Shown here: positions 1 through 14,400 of the stretch, piece after piece
Position numbering within the stretch: position 1 is the stretch's first letter
How the letters are laid out: every line of letters starts with the position of its first letter
From: Epiperipatus broadwayi
Lineage: Eukaryota > Onychophora > Udeonychophora > Euonychophora > Peripatidae
DNA length: 64,000 nt
NCBI GenBank assembly: GCA_028023455.1
Contig: JAQFVV010012446.1
Coordinates: 7,193,501-7,257,500, forward strand
Reading direction: 5' to 3'
Translations under genes and position numbers: made by a program
Notes under the pieces: model-generated
Told to the model about the DNA's origin: nothing
Seen by the model: only the letters and a program-made list of their open reading frames with translations
Databases searched by the model: none

Positions 1-3000
1 TTTGTTGTGTAACATGATCGTAGAGATGGATAGAAAATTATCACATAGGGAAGATTGTATTAAGTTGTTAATCTAGAATTAGTAAAGTAATAGATGCCAA
101 ATGCAAAATCGAGGAAGACGAGTTAAAATTTCAGGATAGGATAAAATATCATCCTGAAGAACTGAGAAACAGTTAAGTGGGAGTAGTCTGTGTGATACCT
201 ATATATTTATTGGAAAGAGATGGGCGGGCTCCCGACAAAGAAATGAGGATAGTATATATCGTAAGTGCTCAGGGATGAAGCTGGGATAAAATCATTAAGA
301 CAATGACTGCCTGCCAAAATATGACACTTCATATTTAAAAGAAGCCTCCATCTTTTTTTATATTAGGATATATTAATGAATATAGTATTTAATAACAGCA
401 ATTTCTCATCGATAAAGTTTTAGGTAAATAATAATATAGAAGACATCAAAGGTAGATGAAATATTTAAAGGATTTTATTTCTTCCTAAATTTTGATAGAT
501 TTACTTGAAGGTAAAACCATGTACAGAATAAATATTTTACGTTTGAATAGTAATTTGAATAAATTACTAGATGTATAAAAATAATCGAGATCAAAGAACA
601 CTATAAAATATAAGTGATAGAGAGAATGGAGGCATGAATGAATTGTATGATATGGAAAGAGTTCTTAGCTTAGTATTCATTTTAATTATATTATAAATAT
701 TGTCTTTTCTATTACAAGGATTATCAATATACTGGGAGTTACAAAATATCAGGTAATATGGAAAATGATTGTGAACACACCAGATGACTCGTGAATGATG
801 TAACTATAGCATATTAGTATAAAAGCATACATAACGAAAAAAAAAACAACAAAAACTTATAATTAAAAATAAATAAAACAAGAACTAAATACTAACTATG
901 GGAAGGGTTGATTTTATATAATAACCATTATGTACTTGTAAAGAATGTAAATAATTGGCTGTCAATGTAAAACAGTTTAATGCTTATTTTTTATTGTTAA
1001 TGAAGTATTTAATTTTATATGTATAACAGTTTGTTATTTATTCTTAGTGTTGTAAATAAATGAATATTTAAACTTTGTCATAGTAATTTTATTGAGTCTG
1101 AGAGTCATTTCCATCACAAGGTCATATCAATAAAGCACATTATCCCCATAAAATTATACATACCAAATTATGAATACATGCCTGATTTGAGAAGCTATGC
1201 TTAAGAGTTTATAATTAATACATTAGCTATCAATTGCTTTAAATTATAACTGTATTAAAGAAAGCTTATGGTACTTCATATTTTTAGTTAGATGCAAAAG
1301 AATTTTGAAAAGCCATATGAAAAATACTATTAATTAAGTATTACAAAAGGGAGAGCATATAATAGAAGCCATTAGTATGTTTGAGAGTCATATACTAATT
1401 TTGTAATTTAAGTTGAAATATATGTTATAAGTTAAAAATATTATATAATTTCAGAGTACAAGTTACTAACCAAATATATTTTAAGGTTTGTAATTCTGAA
1501 GGAGTTAATTTCAGTAGGTAAATGTTAATTAATTAAGAGACGTATTTCATTGAATTAGACTTGAAAGATAATAATGGTGTGATGAAGTTTTAATTATAAG
1601 GAAATAAGTATTCCAGAGTAATTGTCATTAACATAAGTATGAGAATAAATCTTTGGAAAAATAGATTACATTATTTAAGGGAAGGTAATGAGTAGATAAT
1701 GAGTGTTGATTTCCATATCTTATTATTATAGTTAGATTAAGTTTTCAATACGAGGTTAATTACGATTTGTAATAGTATGTTTTTATTAAATGGTTGGATC
1801 CCAGTAAAATCCCTCTTGCGATGCAATTATTTAATTATCAATCTAATGGGTACATTATATTTAGAATAGAATACTTATGATCCCTGAGATAGCCATAGGA
1901 TAGCATCAATTATTTTAGTTAATGTAATTTTATTAATGTTCTTATTTTGAGATTCTTAAATCATAGAAGAGTAGTTTAAATCATTATTTAAATGAAGTAT
2001 TGTATGTTGTGGGGATTTTCCTAATGATTATAAAAGGGTGGTAATAGAAGAATGTTCACCATAGCAATGCCATTGTGGAGTGTATTTTATATACTTCTCA
2101 ATGTTAAAACCACTCTCTTGTAATCGTCCCTAAAGTCTATATTATGTTTTAATATGTAGCAAGTTTCAAGCCCCATAAAGTCTTATACTTTATTGTTATA
2201 CTTGATGGTTTATTACTGAGCTAGTATAGCAGAGGGTAAATAGAGAAGGTAGGGTAAGGTAGAGAGGAATGTTGGAAGAACTGGAAGGGAAGGTTACAAT
2301 ATATATTTTTTAACTTTTTAGGGATCTTTTTCATAATTATTTCTATTTTAATTAAAATGAATAATAAAAACAATTTTCCAGTCTATGGAATACTGGGAAA
2401 AAATTGCGCAGATTCCAATAATATTATTTATGAAAGATGTATAATAACATTAATGATTATAGTTTTTTTTTCTATTATTGCATTTTTCTTGGCTTGTATT
2501 TATAAGAAAAAAAAAATACTTTGCAAAAATAATCATTAATACATTAAAAAACTATGATTTTCTTCTACAAATGTCAAACAAAAGGTAAATTTGTGGCATT
2601 TTCAGTTCATTTGTATTAGATTTTCCATGTGAGTACTCACAGCTCATAAGATTTTTTTTTTGAATTAGGTTTTACCATCAAATAAATGCGAAACGTATTA
2701 AAAGTCCTTATCTCAAAACAGCTAGTTTAAAAAAGTATCCCCCCCCCCTTTGAAATGACTGTTTGATATTCAGACATTAATATATTTATTCACAGAGAGT
2801 GTAGCTGAAAATTTAACATTTGAGATGATTTGGTATTATATATATTAATGTATATATAAGAAATAAATAAAACCATTGAAATAACTAATGTTAAGTAATA
2901 AACAAAGCAAACAAATTCATTAAAATATATTTATTATTTTTATATTTTGAACTACAAGAGTGTTTGGAACCACTTGGAGGAAAACATAAATGCGATTGAC

Positions 3001-5044
3001 ACAAAAATTTATATACATCTGATAAATAAAATCCATCAAAACTTTGCACTTTAAAATAATTTGCAAGAACTATATACCTTTCTAGGCTTGATAAAACATC
3101 ACTTATGCCTTCACACCGGTGTTTTTATTTTTCTGTTCCATAAATTTGGGAATCTGGCTTTAAGAGTTAAATTGTTCTATATAAGAGAGATTTATATTTG
3201 CATGAAAAGTATATCATATTTGTTAATTTATACATGTTTACACTGTATATAAAATAAATAAAAATTCAACATTAATAAAAAATTATAACAAATTTTTATT
3301 TTTTTAAAATTTTAATCATGATTTAAGTTAGGCCAGTTTTGCCCAAATTATGTAACAGAATCATAAACAGGAAAACTGATTGTCCAGTAAAAATAACGGT
3401 AAAAAAATAAATCCATACATGTATTTAACTTATATATATTATTATTTAATCTATATCACGTTTTGCTCTTGGAATATTGAACTTATTGTTGTTTATAAAA
3501 AATATTACTAAACTTGGGGAAAATTCTTTATTTTACTGAATATACATATTCATATGAAAATGTAAAACAAGCCTAGATTGGATGAATAATTTTTTAAAAA
3601 GGATAATTTACAAACAAATTTACAAAAGCTTTTGCAAAATTAATATTAAATATTTTCCTTAAAAATTGTATTTCCTGTATAAATGTTTAAATCTGTTCCA
3701 CAGTAAAGGAAGTGATGAAAATTTTTTTAGGAATGACTTACTAAAAAAAAAAAAAAGCCTATATCTGTGATAAAATATTTATATAAATTAGAATGAGGAG
3801 AAAGTAGTCTGTATTTCAGTCCTGATATTTATTGCTAGTAGGATCTAGTTAGGCGGAAAGCAAATAGAGTTTAATATGACAATGTTAAGATTTGCGAAGA
3901 TAAAAGGTCATTTTAACCACGGCGGAAGATTAAAAGACAGTTCTATTTTTTTTTTAATATACACAGTATTTACAAAATCTATACTTAATATGCTGTATCA
4001 TCATCATAATGTAGCACTCGAAATATTTTCTTCTCACTGGCCAATTAAAAAAAAAGATGCTGTCTTTATTTTTCAGAAGAATAATTAGATGTTGAGGATT
4101 CATCACTCCTGGAAAAAAAAAAAAAATTAATACTTTTACTGATTATAAATATTACTTTGTCTAGCTTAATGGTAATGATAGTTGCCATGTATAAGTGAAA
4201 GGATGTCTAATTTTCTCTTCGAATCAATGCACGTGCTATATAGTGATATAGTTTAACTATTTGCCACATTAAACTTTAAGGCGCTAACATCTCTGGATCA
4301 TGAATGTGACAGTATGTTTTGTACCTTAACTCATACTGGAACAACAAGTTATAATTAAATTTTGTTTTAAAATGGGCAAAATTGCTACTGAAATGTTCGA
4401 TGCGATTCAATCTGTGTTTGTAGCAAAGCCATGGGTCAGAAGAACATCTTTGAATAGCAGAAAAAACACTGAAGATGATCGCTGAAGTTGCTTCACATAC
4501 TGGCTACATTTATGATGTTTGCTGAGAACCAGATATCAGCGCATTCAAACTTTCTGCAGTGAATAATTAAAATTATATTATTATATAGCAAGTAATTTAG
4601 AGAGAAAACCAGTCATCTTTTGATAAATGATAAAAGAATAAAAAATGATCAGGGAAGTTAAGAATAAAGTTAATTTAAGAAAGTAGTTATACGAAATATA
4701 CAGTACACAGAAAGATATTCTTAAGTCTTTGAATCTTTCTATACATGTCTAAAGTTCAAAATAATTACAATCATTGAAATTATGTTCCATAGTGTGTTTA
4801 TTATAAATCCAGATATGGATCTCTCATTTATTATAATTTTCTTTTCTCTTAACTCTGCATATTAATTTATAAACTCTATCACACACACACACATATATAT
4901 ATATTAGCATAATCAATTATGCAATTTAATATTCAGTCAAGCCACAATATCCACATATTCTGTTGAAAGCCCTAACTCTCCCCACATACATTTGCTTATA
5001 GTAGTTCACACTATATTGATAAGCTTTGATTACAATATGTATTA
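1..5044. other. 3' flank, no gene seen
   Basis: AT-rich non-coding sequence downstream of the BNIP2-like gene. Short open frames here look like chance. A 10-base C run lies at 2739-2748. Bases ~2770-2835 match one arm of the small palindromic repeat at 12915-13005 (shared ATATTTATTCACA and GTAGCTGAA). A CA/TA microsatellite lies near 4881-4905. I see nothing else to name. Confidence 0.6.
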
Positions 5045-5772
5045 TGTTATATTTAACCTCGCCTTCAGAAGTGGACCAGTCCAGATTCCTTCCTTATCTG
5101 ATCGGATTGAGCACATATTGCCACTAACCAATGTGTAAACATGTGGACGACCAATGTATAAACATGTATAAAATCCTACCATTGGTTAGGCTCTCTGAAT
5201 CCGATTGCTGCCACTAAGGTAAGGGATCTGGCAATAAACAGTCAGCCTTTTTGAAGGCAAGCCAGAGAACGACTGTCAAACCTGCAAGATGGTAAGTGCT
5301 CTCCAGACAACAACTGTTAAATCCTACTCACGATGCAAGCTGTCAAGTACAGCTGGAAGTGGGTAGAGAAATATATATACAGAGAACAACTGTCTAACCT
5401 ACACAACTATCCATTGAAACCACTTCCAACAGCAAAGGTGCATCTACTATATTCACTACCGATATGTCTACACAGTGAGGCAAGTCCCGATAAAACTGGA
5501 AGCTGTTACGACTATGGCAGACTAGAGGCAAGCGATCTTATACAGCCGGAAGAATCATTTAACAAACTCGAGGCAAGCTGCCCAGTACAGCTGGAAGAGT
5601 TAAGACTAGAACTCATGAGGCAAGCTAATATATACAACTGGAAGACAGTCCAGTCACACGACCAGCACAGTATTAACTACGTTTATCTATGTAAAATTGT
5701 ATTTTGGGAGTATTCATATTTATTTTAATATTACTGTTGGTTTGAGTCTGAACCCTGCAATTCAGCACAACA
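5045..5772 (+). mobile_element. Probable solo LTR
   Basis: This 728-bp block is clearly richer in G+C than its surroundings. It starts TGTTATATTTAACC and ends CAGCACAACA, so it has the inverted TGTT...AACA termini of an LTR. A near-perfect 5-bp target duplication flanks it (TATTA at 5040-5044, TATTG at 5773-5777). Inside are a TATA-like TATAAAATCC near 5168 and an AATAAAC signal near 5234, spaced as in a U3-R region. A 131-codon open frame (5333-5728) contains degenerate internal repeats around GAGGCAAGC and is probably LTR sequence, not a gene. There is no matching partner LTR or pol sequence nearby. Confidence 0.6.
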
Positions 5773-6541
5773 TATTGCTTATTATATTTCAAGTATATAA
5801 TATTTTTCAATGCATGCACACATATATTTAACATAAATACTACAAAATGAAAGTTATCAATTTAATAATGGAAGGAAAAAAAGGTAAGAAATGTAAAATG
5901 TTCTTGTATTCAGAAATCATAAAGTTTAAAGAGTTTATATGAGAATCTGAAATGAATTACTCTATAGATCCCAAAATTGATAAATACTTAAAAATATCAA
6001 AACATAAAAGAAACCATATTGAAGTTGACATAAATTCAGATTACAAATAAGTAATGGCAGAATTGAAGCTAAATTTAATATAAGCTATAAGAAAAAAGGA
6101 ATTATTAATAGAGGATAGCAATAAGAAACTTTATTTAAATTTGCTGGATAAAAAAAAAAAAGGGTAAATATTGGCAAGACAAATGACAATATAAATTCAA
6201 GAAAAAATTAAAGATAGTTGCAGCACACAGGTTTTAAAAAAAATGGAAGTAAAAAAGAGAAATAATGAATTAAGAATTATAAGACTAAACCTCTACTTAA
6301 TTTAGTAGCACAGTATTTGTATGTAATTTTAATCAAAAGTGAATTACGCCATATACACATGCACTGTTATATTGTTTTAATACATCAATGGTGTTTTGTT
6401 GACTACGAAGGATATTCACAAACCCAAGCAAAAAAAAAGAGACTTTAAAAAGATAAAATTATATAATTAATAAAACGGTAAAGGTAAGAATGGACAAACG
6501 TAAATTATAACATAAGTTAAAAAAATATATAAAAAAATTAG

Positions 6542-6762
6542 AAATATAGGGGATTTGAATTCAGATTTTCAAGCAACCTTCAACTATCCACACTATCTCA
6601 GACTACTGATACATATGACCACATACATGTAGATGGCACGAAATACGTATATTGGTGATTATTTATCTTTTCTACATGTGTGTGGTCATGTGTATCAGTA
6701 ATATGAGATAGTGTGAATAGTTGAAGGTTGCTTAAAGTCTGAATTCAAATCCCCTATATTTA
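6542..6762. repeat. Foldback SINE pair with tRNA-like B box
   Basis: Two ~90-bp arms (6542-6633 and 6673-6762) are near-perfect inverted repeats that would form a long hairpin around a ~40-bp loop. Each arm ends in GAATTCAAATCCCC, which resembles a tRNA/SINE B box (GTTCAAATCC). The plus-sense arm contains GTGGTCATGTGTATCAG, shared with the element at 62520-62700. The loop and left arm keep GGCACGAAATACGTATA, resembling the 3' half of the hammerhead motif seen intact at 20861-20916. Confidence 0.6.
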
Positions 6763-7000
6763 CAATTAAGTTCCAGGTATAAGAATGCCTGTATTTCAAA
6801 TCTTAAAAACATTAGAAGTGAATTGAGATATGAAATAGATAAAAAGCTAGAAAAATTAGAATGTAGTAAAATAGAAGATTTACAGAATATATGCAGGAAC
6901 AATTTAAGTTATAAAAGAATAAAAAACTTTGCTGCAAGCAATGCATGATTACATGATTGAAACACCTACTGAATCAAAAATGGTGAGTTATTAGTATAGG

Positions 7001-7318
7001 CAGGGGTCTGCAAACTTTTTCTTTGAATTCGTTTGCAAAACTCAATAATCTTTGTGGAACAATTTAATTACTAGTTTCCGATAAACTTTATTCACAATCA
7101 TGACATAATCTACAGAAAGGGATTACCTATAATTCTATGTTGGATTAAAATTTTCTAATCCAACACTTACATCAATTATTTAAGACTTAGTTCTTTTCCT
7201 TTATTTTAATGAGTAGATTAATTATGATGTCTTCCACTGGTCGGTCAAACCTTTTTTTCAAATACCATTTTACATCTTGTGGACCTTATTGCAAAGTTTA
7301 TGCAAGTTGCAAACCTGA
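7001..7318. mobile_element. hAT-like non-autonomous element, degenerate
   Basis: The left end CAGGGGTCTGCAAACTTTTT is a typical hAT/MITE terminus. The right end GTTGCAAACCTG is only a partial inverse match, and I could not find a convincing 8-bp target duplication. No coding capacity is visible. The element is old or truncated at its right end. Confidence 0.4.
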
Positions 7319-8276
7319 TTGTTCTGAAGATGCCTTTTTTAAAGACTAACTTTAACATTACATGGGACTGGTCAGGATGATCAAATTACTTGAACAGAAC
7401 AAAATTTATAAAATTGTACTAAAACTTTTAACTTTTGTAAAATACTTTTACGAAATTACGAGATAATTAAGTTCTTATGCTTAATATAAATAGATATTCC
7501 CTGCTGTCTGTTAATGCAACTTTCAGACTTTTTTGTAAAGAAATAATTGTCTTTCCATTATCTCTTTTATAAAATGATCCATTATTTAGCTTTATTTTTA
7601 ATTAAAAAAAAAAAAAGTTATTAATCTTTTGAGAAAACTTAATTCCCTTTGTGTTGCTGGTATGTATAGAGTTTTTTTAGTTTCACTTGTTGGTTGCCAT
7701 TATTATGTAATCAAAAAATGTTTTACTTCATATGTTGATTATAACATTTGCATTCGAGAAGCACATTATGTTGCGGACTGTAGATTGCAGATTCTTGTAT
7801 ACAGGAGAGAAGAAATAGGTAAACAATTTATTTGCAGGTTAAAAACAACTTGTATCATGCTAAATAAAAAAAAAAAAAAATTGAGGTAGATGAAAGTAAA
7901 ATATCTTATGCAACAATAAAATATGAGATTGCAAAAATGATAGTTGAGATTAAAAATTGCCAGGAATTGAAAATATTTTATTTGAATTAGTGAAAGTTTT
8001 GAGAGAATTAGATAATTTTTAGCTCGGAGATGAACAACACAACACTAACAGCTAAATAGAAAATAAATTCTCAATATAGTAATGTAGAATAGAAACTTGC
8101 TCAACTGACCAATTGACCATATGATTACTCCTTTATTTTGCTTAAGAAATCAATAAATATTAGTACAGTAATTGACTATAATTTGAATCATGTTATTTAT
8201 ATAAAACAGAAAAGAATATTAAAAAAGAGATTCAAAATTTATTATCAACTTTTTATTTGTAAAATGTTTAAAAATT

Positions 8277-8424
8277 AAAAAAAAAAAACATTGAATAGTT
8301 TAATTTTATAATAAAAAGCAAATCATAAATTTATTTAAAGCAAATTTAAGATTTTACTTTGATCAGTATAAAACAAAATCAAGATTTTTTTTTTTTTAAA
8401 AAAAAGAAATTAATTACCTATTTG
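8277..8424 (-). terminator. Probable 3' UTR and poly(A) signal of the BNIP2-like gene
   Basis: Downstream of the stop codon on the minus strand, an AATAAA hexamer lies at 8335-8330, about 90 nt after the stop. A T-rich stretch at 8290-8277 could act as the downstream element. AT-rich sequence produces AATAAA by chance, and a second copy occurs near 8253, so the exact cleavage site is open. Confidence 0.5.
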
Positions 8425-8452
8425 TTACACACCGTATTTCAGATCATCATAT
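8425..8452 (-). CDS. BNIP2-like: BNIP2-like terminal exon F (nine codons and stop)
   Basis: This is a very short terminal coding segment. It completes Gln with the CA of exon E, reads YDDLKYGV and stops at TAA (8427-8425). The acceptor TTTCTCAG at 8453-8460 follows a 17-T run (A8464-8480 on the plus strand), a very strong pyrimidine tract. The phase fits exactly, and invertebrate members commonly continue with QYD after the exon E motif. The identity rests on phase, splice signal and three residues, so it is less certain than the other exons. The terminal exon extends as 3' UTR below 8425. Confidence 0.75.
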
Positions 8453-11400
8453 CTGAGAAATACAAAAAAAAAAAAAAAAATACTGTGTAAATACTATTAA
8501 AACTTAAGACAAATATATTATAAAAATATATCTTAAGAATGAAATACTAAACATATAGTCAAATATTCAATAATTGTTTGGATAACAAATTCAATACATA
8601 AATATAAATCATTATGCAATTACATTACCCAAATGTCAATAAAACAGCTTTGGAAAAAAATAGCAATGTGATAGGAGAAAAGATATTAGCTATTAACTTT
8701 AAAAATATTTAAGCAGACAAAACTCTCCATACAGTAGTGCCACCCTGTGCCAAACAGAGTAATAAATGAATGCCAGAAGGCTTGTGCATAAAATCCCTAT
8801 CTAGTGCCTACTCATCCAATATCTCCAGCCTAGTTTCTAGCATGGTGGCTTTCATCAGTGAGGAGCCTTGGATCTGAGAGCACTGCACATAGAAACTAGT
8901 CTGGGTATATTGGATGAGTAGATACTAGATAGGGATTTTATGCACAAGCCTTCTGGCATCCACTGATTACTCTAGCTTGCCCTGAGTGGCATTACTGTAT
9001 GGAGAGTTTTGCCTGTTTTAATAACAGTTATGAGAAAGCATAAGAAATGGTGATCATGTGATGTTTAGTGGTTTAACTTTAAAAATACATGAAGAAATAT
9101 ACTAAACTACAATAAAATGAAAAGTGTAAAACATGGGGGAAAAATTTATGGCTAGACCAAAAGGTAATAAGATTATAAAAAAGATTTTCAAAGTTTCAAC
9201 ATTGCCTAAATATTTGATAATTCCATTAATATGACAGCACCTATTAAAGAAAAAAATCAGATGAGTTAAACGAAGATTAAAAAGTTTAATTCACCATGGT
9301 GATTCAAGTTTTTTTTTATTTTAAAAGCTGTATTGGGAGTATTTAAAAAAATATAACTTCCCAGGTATTAGAGTAGTACTCAAATAATTAATTAATATGT
9401 ATCAAAACAGTTTGAAAAAAATCTAAAAAGCTATGCTAAAAAAAACAGGAAAAGTATTCGTTATAGATTTTTTAAAATTATTATTAGAAACTTCAATTAC
9501 CAATAAATGAAGAATGTTATGATAAATATGACATTTATTCACATAAACCAAAGATTATCTTTATTAAGACTTGATCATAATTCCTTGACCAATTTGTTTA
9601 AAAATATTATTTTAGACTACTTTCTCCAAGTATTTCTATTCTTTGTTTTCTTTCTTCAAATATTTAAAAGAACTATCCTCTTCTATAAAATAATCAATCT
9701 TTTTCTTTTCATACTTTACTACAATTTCATCCAATACATACTTCCTATTGGCACCCTCATTATATAATATTATATGTATTTCATAGTTCTCTAGCTATGT
9801 GAGTATATTTGAATTAAATTTAAGACTCTTAATTACCTTGTTAAATATATTTTTGTGAACTTTTTACATTTCTGCAGACTATCTTTCATATTCTACCTTC
9901 TCTTAAAACATTTTTCTAGTCTCCATTTTTTGCTTCATCACTTTTCTAATCATAGTTTTCTGCTTCAAATAATCCACATTCCAAAACAATAGCAACAACC
10001 ATTTAACAAGTGACTTTCATTAAATTCAATTTTAATGGGTCACTTTTCTCATTTTAAACTTTTTATAAATTTCTAACTTGCTCAATAAATTTTCTAATAT
10101 TATCTCCATTTCCATTTTATTGCTTTACTTTTATTTGCATTTATTTTTATTTCAAACTTTTTTTTTTTACGTATTTAATCTTCAAATATTTTCTGACTCA
10201 TTTCCTAATAATAAAAGCTTTTCCTCTAATCCATACATTTACTTTTCAAAACATTTATTTTTTGATACCAATTAAATGAATATTAGCTTCCCTTCCAAAT
10301 ATTCATCTTTTATTTTCCAAACTCCTCCTCAGATAAAAGCAACTATTCTACTAGAAAATGTTCTCCTTTCCTTTCACTAACTATATTATTACTAATATAA
10401 ATAATAAACACTTTTATGCATTTTATATGCTTTATGCATCACATTTGCAAAATAACAGTTTCGATCATTCAACAGTCTTTCTCAGAGCTCCCAATACTTT
10501 TTAATATTAAAAGAAGCCCAGATTGTTAAACAGTCAAATCTATCAGCTATTTTGCTGTGCTAGAAATGAGTTTCTTTAAGACTCTTAGCAATACCTCAGA
10601 TTTACATGAGATTAAACTAATAGTTTGTGATAGGTTGTAAAATCTCTTATTTCAATTAATATCTTCTTTTAATGGAATGATAACCCTTAAAGTAAGCTAT
10701 TACTGGCTACCCTTCTGAATTTTTAAAAAAAAAAATCCTAAACATCTCATTCTCTCAGAATCTGTTTCTCATTTTTTTTTTAGAAATTAAACTGGAATCT
10801 CCTACACTTATATTCTGTTATCTTCATCCTTATCCTTTACCACTAACATTAATAAAAATTGTTACTCTATCACATGAAATGTTTTTTCTTCTTCAATATA
10901 TTCATATTCTTTAATAATAAGTTAGCAATCTTTGCTTTAAAATTACTTTTGTCATCCAGCCTATTTTATTCTACCATGTATTATATCAAATTTGATTTTT
11001 CTTGGAAATTTATCTATCTTTCTACATCCTATTTTAAACATATTTGAATATACTTTATCAGTTTTACATTCCCCACCATCTTTTAGTATCTCAACAACTT
11101 TTAAATTTCTATTGAATAGTTATTATCTTTGTATGAATTTATCGTCTTTACTATTACTATCTACATTACTTCTTATTAATACATTTTATTTTCCTATTCC
11201 CTCTCATCATCATTTTAACCATTATCAATCCACAGCAGGATAAAAGTATCTCTAAATTTAATCTACTTTCACCAATCAATAACTTCTCTTTTCCATATCA
11301 CATCAACAATCTTTATTATTTCATCCTTCCATTTCACATATGATCTATTTCTAAGTCTTTTACAATATATTGGGATTCAATTTCAGACATTAATTGTTCA

Positions 11401-14400
11401 TCATTTATATCTCATTTAGTGATATGTCCAATCCAGCCCTATTTTAGTCACTTAGTTCTGTTTAATGACCCCTTTTTTTCTCAACAGTTTTATCACATTT
11501 AAAGTATGGCCATGACATGAATATGCATAACTGTGTTTATAAACCTACTTTGAATCCATATATAATTCAAATGGAAATTCCTATCACATGATAATTTTCC
11601 CAGTGCAAATTATCTTCCCATGATTTAAAATTTATATTCGTGTACATACACCCTTTAAATTTCAAATTTCCGATCATATAATAATCACTTTATTGCTACA
11701 AACCAACAATTTACAATCTATCTTTGATTATAAATTAAAAAATAATCTTTGCCATTGAATGCGATGAGAGTATGAAAATTTCTTAGTTGCAAAAAATATT
11801 GTGAACATGATTATGAGACTAAGAATACCATCTTTTCTCAATATTATCAAATTATTGTCCCAAGTAATTCTGACTGATTGTGCAAAACTTTGTTATGTTT
11901 CTCGATGAAAATGGCCTAAAACATGTAGATATTAACTGCTTTTTTTATGCAAATTTTCAAAATGAGAAAAAGGCTTAGCAGACAAAAATACAAATGACAA
12001 TGTCCTTTTTATAAAAAAATACTTTACAGTTTATATATCTTATTCTTTATTTTTAATCTTCCTAAAAATGAAACTGATCGAGTTAAATAATTAAACAATG
12101 GCTAGCACACATCTATATATATTTAAAAAAAAATTCAAACTTGATTTAAAATGCTAGTAATAATTAACTGGTTAGTATATAACACAATAGTTTATTTTCT
12201 TCTTCAAATACTACTGGCCTGACAGTTCTAGTATGGGAATTGAACCTGGAACTTTAGATTTGTGAATATTGAATTTAAAGTGATGCTCTAACCAACAACG
12301 TTCATATAATTGCTATTAAAATACCACAATTACAAATTATCAGACCAACATATACACACATACTACTCATATGTTTTTTCTATTAAAGATTGCAGATCTC
12401 TTACCTTTTTATTTTAATGGAGAAATTTAAATTTTGTGAAATTATACACTCGCTATGGGGTAAAAATATTTCAGAGATCTTAAAATATATCTGGAGCAAA
12501 GTGATAACATCATTTATACTATCTTAGTTAAACAAATATCTAAGAGTGTATAGCAAAGACTATGACAGCTTATAAATATCAAAGAACTAAGAGAGTACAG
12601 TAAATTGCGAATTAAAAAGTTCAAAATTAAATGTGAGTAGAAAGGGCTCATGTTTGCAAAAGGCAAAACTGGTGGAGAAAATTCTAAAATGTGAGTTAAA
12701 GGGTCTTATACTAAAAAAAAAAAAAGTCAGGATAGTTTACTAGATAGAAATCATAAAAGACAAAAATAAAAAGTTCTCTATTAATATATAAGAGAACATT
12801 TATAGTCATTAGTTAATCAAAACATAGACTATTAAAACAGTCATTAATGATTGAGAAAAAGCTGTGAACCTTGGGAAAGTAAAAATCAGAATATCATTCT
12901 ACAATAAAATTCAACAACTTAGAAATTTTTAGCTACGCCTTCTGTAAATAAACATATTTATTCACAAAGGGCGTAGCTGAACATTTCTTAATGTTTGAGG
13001 TGATTCAATATTTATTTAAGATAATATTATGTGCTGAAATTATAAACATATGAGATATGTTATTCTTTTCACATGTGATGTACTTCTGAGATTTAGATAA
13101 AGTTGATAAGGTCCGTATCATTCTGACAGTTTAATTGGTATCAGAGTGTGAACGAAAATGTGTTTTCTTTGAAATTATTAAAAATACATAATAATGTTGA
13201 AGTCCTCTAGTATAAATAAAAAATGATGCATTGGAGAAGAACTGAGAATTACAATATATTTTTATTGAAGAAAAAATTAAATTTTATGTCTGATATGTAG
13301 AAACTTCATCGCAATTTGCAAAGAATATAACCTCAAAAGATATAAATCATAGAGAACGCTATGACAAATATGTTAATAATCAATAAAGCAAGTCATATAT
13401 AGTGTGACATTGCTTTTATGAGCTTGTATTTACAAATATGTAATATAGGGAGTGTACCAATAGCTCAAAAAGCTCTTAATTGCTAAGTGCGGCAAGGGAA
13501 AAATATTTAAAATTTCTATCTAGAACATTCCCACCCCCAGAGCAATTGGTTTCGAGCTTTTGGCTCACCTCAGTGAGAAGCTAGAATATTCGGACATTAT
13601 CTCAAAACCCAGAACTTGCTTAATACGTATCATTTAAGTAGAAACTCTGAAATTTATGGACGTGAAAATGTCTTTAACTCCAGCTATCTAACTTAAATAG
13701 CTTTGCGAAGATAAAATGTCAGAATTATAGCTGAAAGTGTATTTACCAAACTTACTAAGGATAATGAGGCTGTTGTTAAAATTAGCTATTTATTAGTACA
13801 CTTAATTGCAAGCAAGTCAAAACCATTTGCTGAAGAAAAATTTATTCACAAATGCATTGTTAAAGCAGTAGAAATAAGTATTGTGTCCAGAACAATTAAA
13901 GAACTTCAAAGATATAAGTTTATCTCAAAATACCACTGCTAACAATTGATTATATAGCCGAGATTTTAAGGAATCAACTAAAAAATCAATAATTCCAACA
14001 ATTGATAAAAATACAGATGCACAGGAAACCTGAAAGTTAATGACTATAACTTACTCCGATGCACGATATTTTTGACAGTCTTATGAAAGTTTTGATTCAA
14101 TACAATTTGCCATTAAAAAAGCTAGTTTGTCTTGCAACTGATGGTACTCCAGCCATGATTGGTGTTCTTAAAGGCATTGTTACAAAGTTAAAAGAAAAAG
14201 GTAATGACTATTTTCAACATTTTCATTGCATTATTCATCAGCAAACATTATGCTCCAGAGTTTTAAACATTGGACATGTGTTGAAAAATGTCACTAAAAT
14301 TGTAAATTATATTTATGCACATATCCTTTAATCATGATCAGTTTGTTAAATTTCTAGAAGACATTGAAATTAGATGACTTTCCAGTCATAACGTTTTGAA

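Noticed and set aside
5333-5728. A 131-codon open frame as a host gene
   Set aside because: It lies wholly inside the probable solo LTR, has repetitive composition and no known domain.
12190-12300. A functional tRNA gene on the minus strand
   Set aside because: The A and B boxes are present but the acceptor and anticodon stems do not fold, so it is a SINE head.
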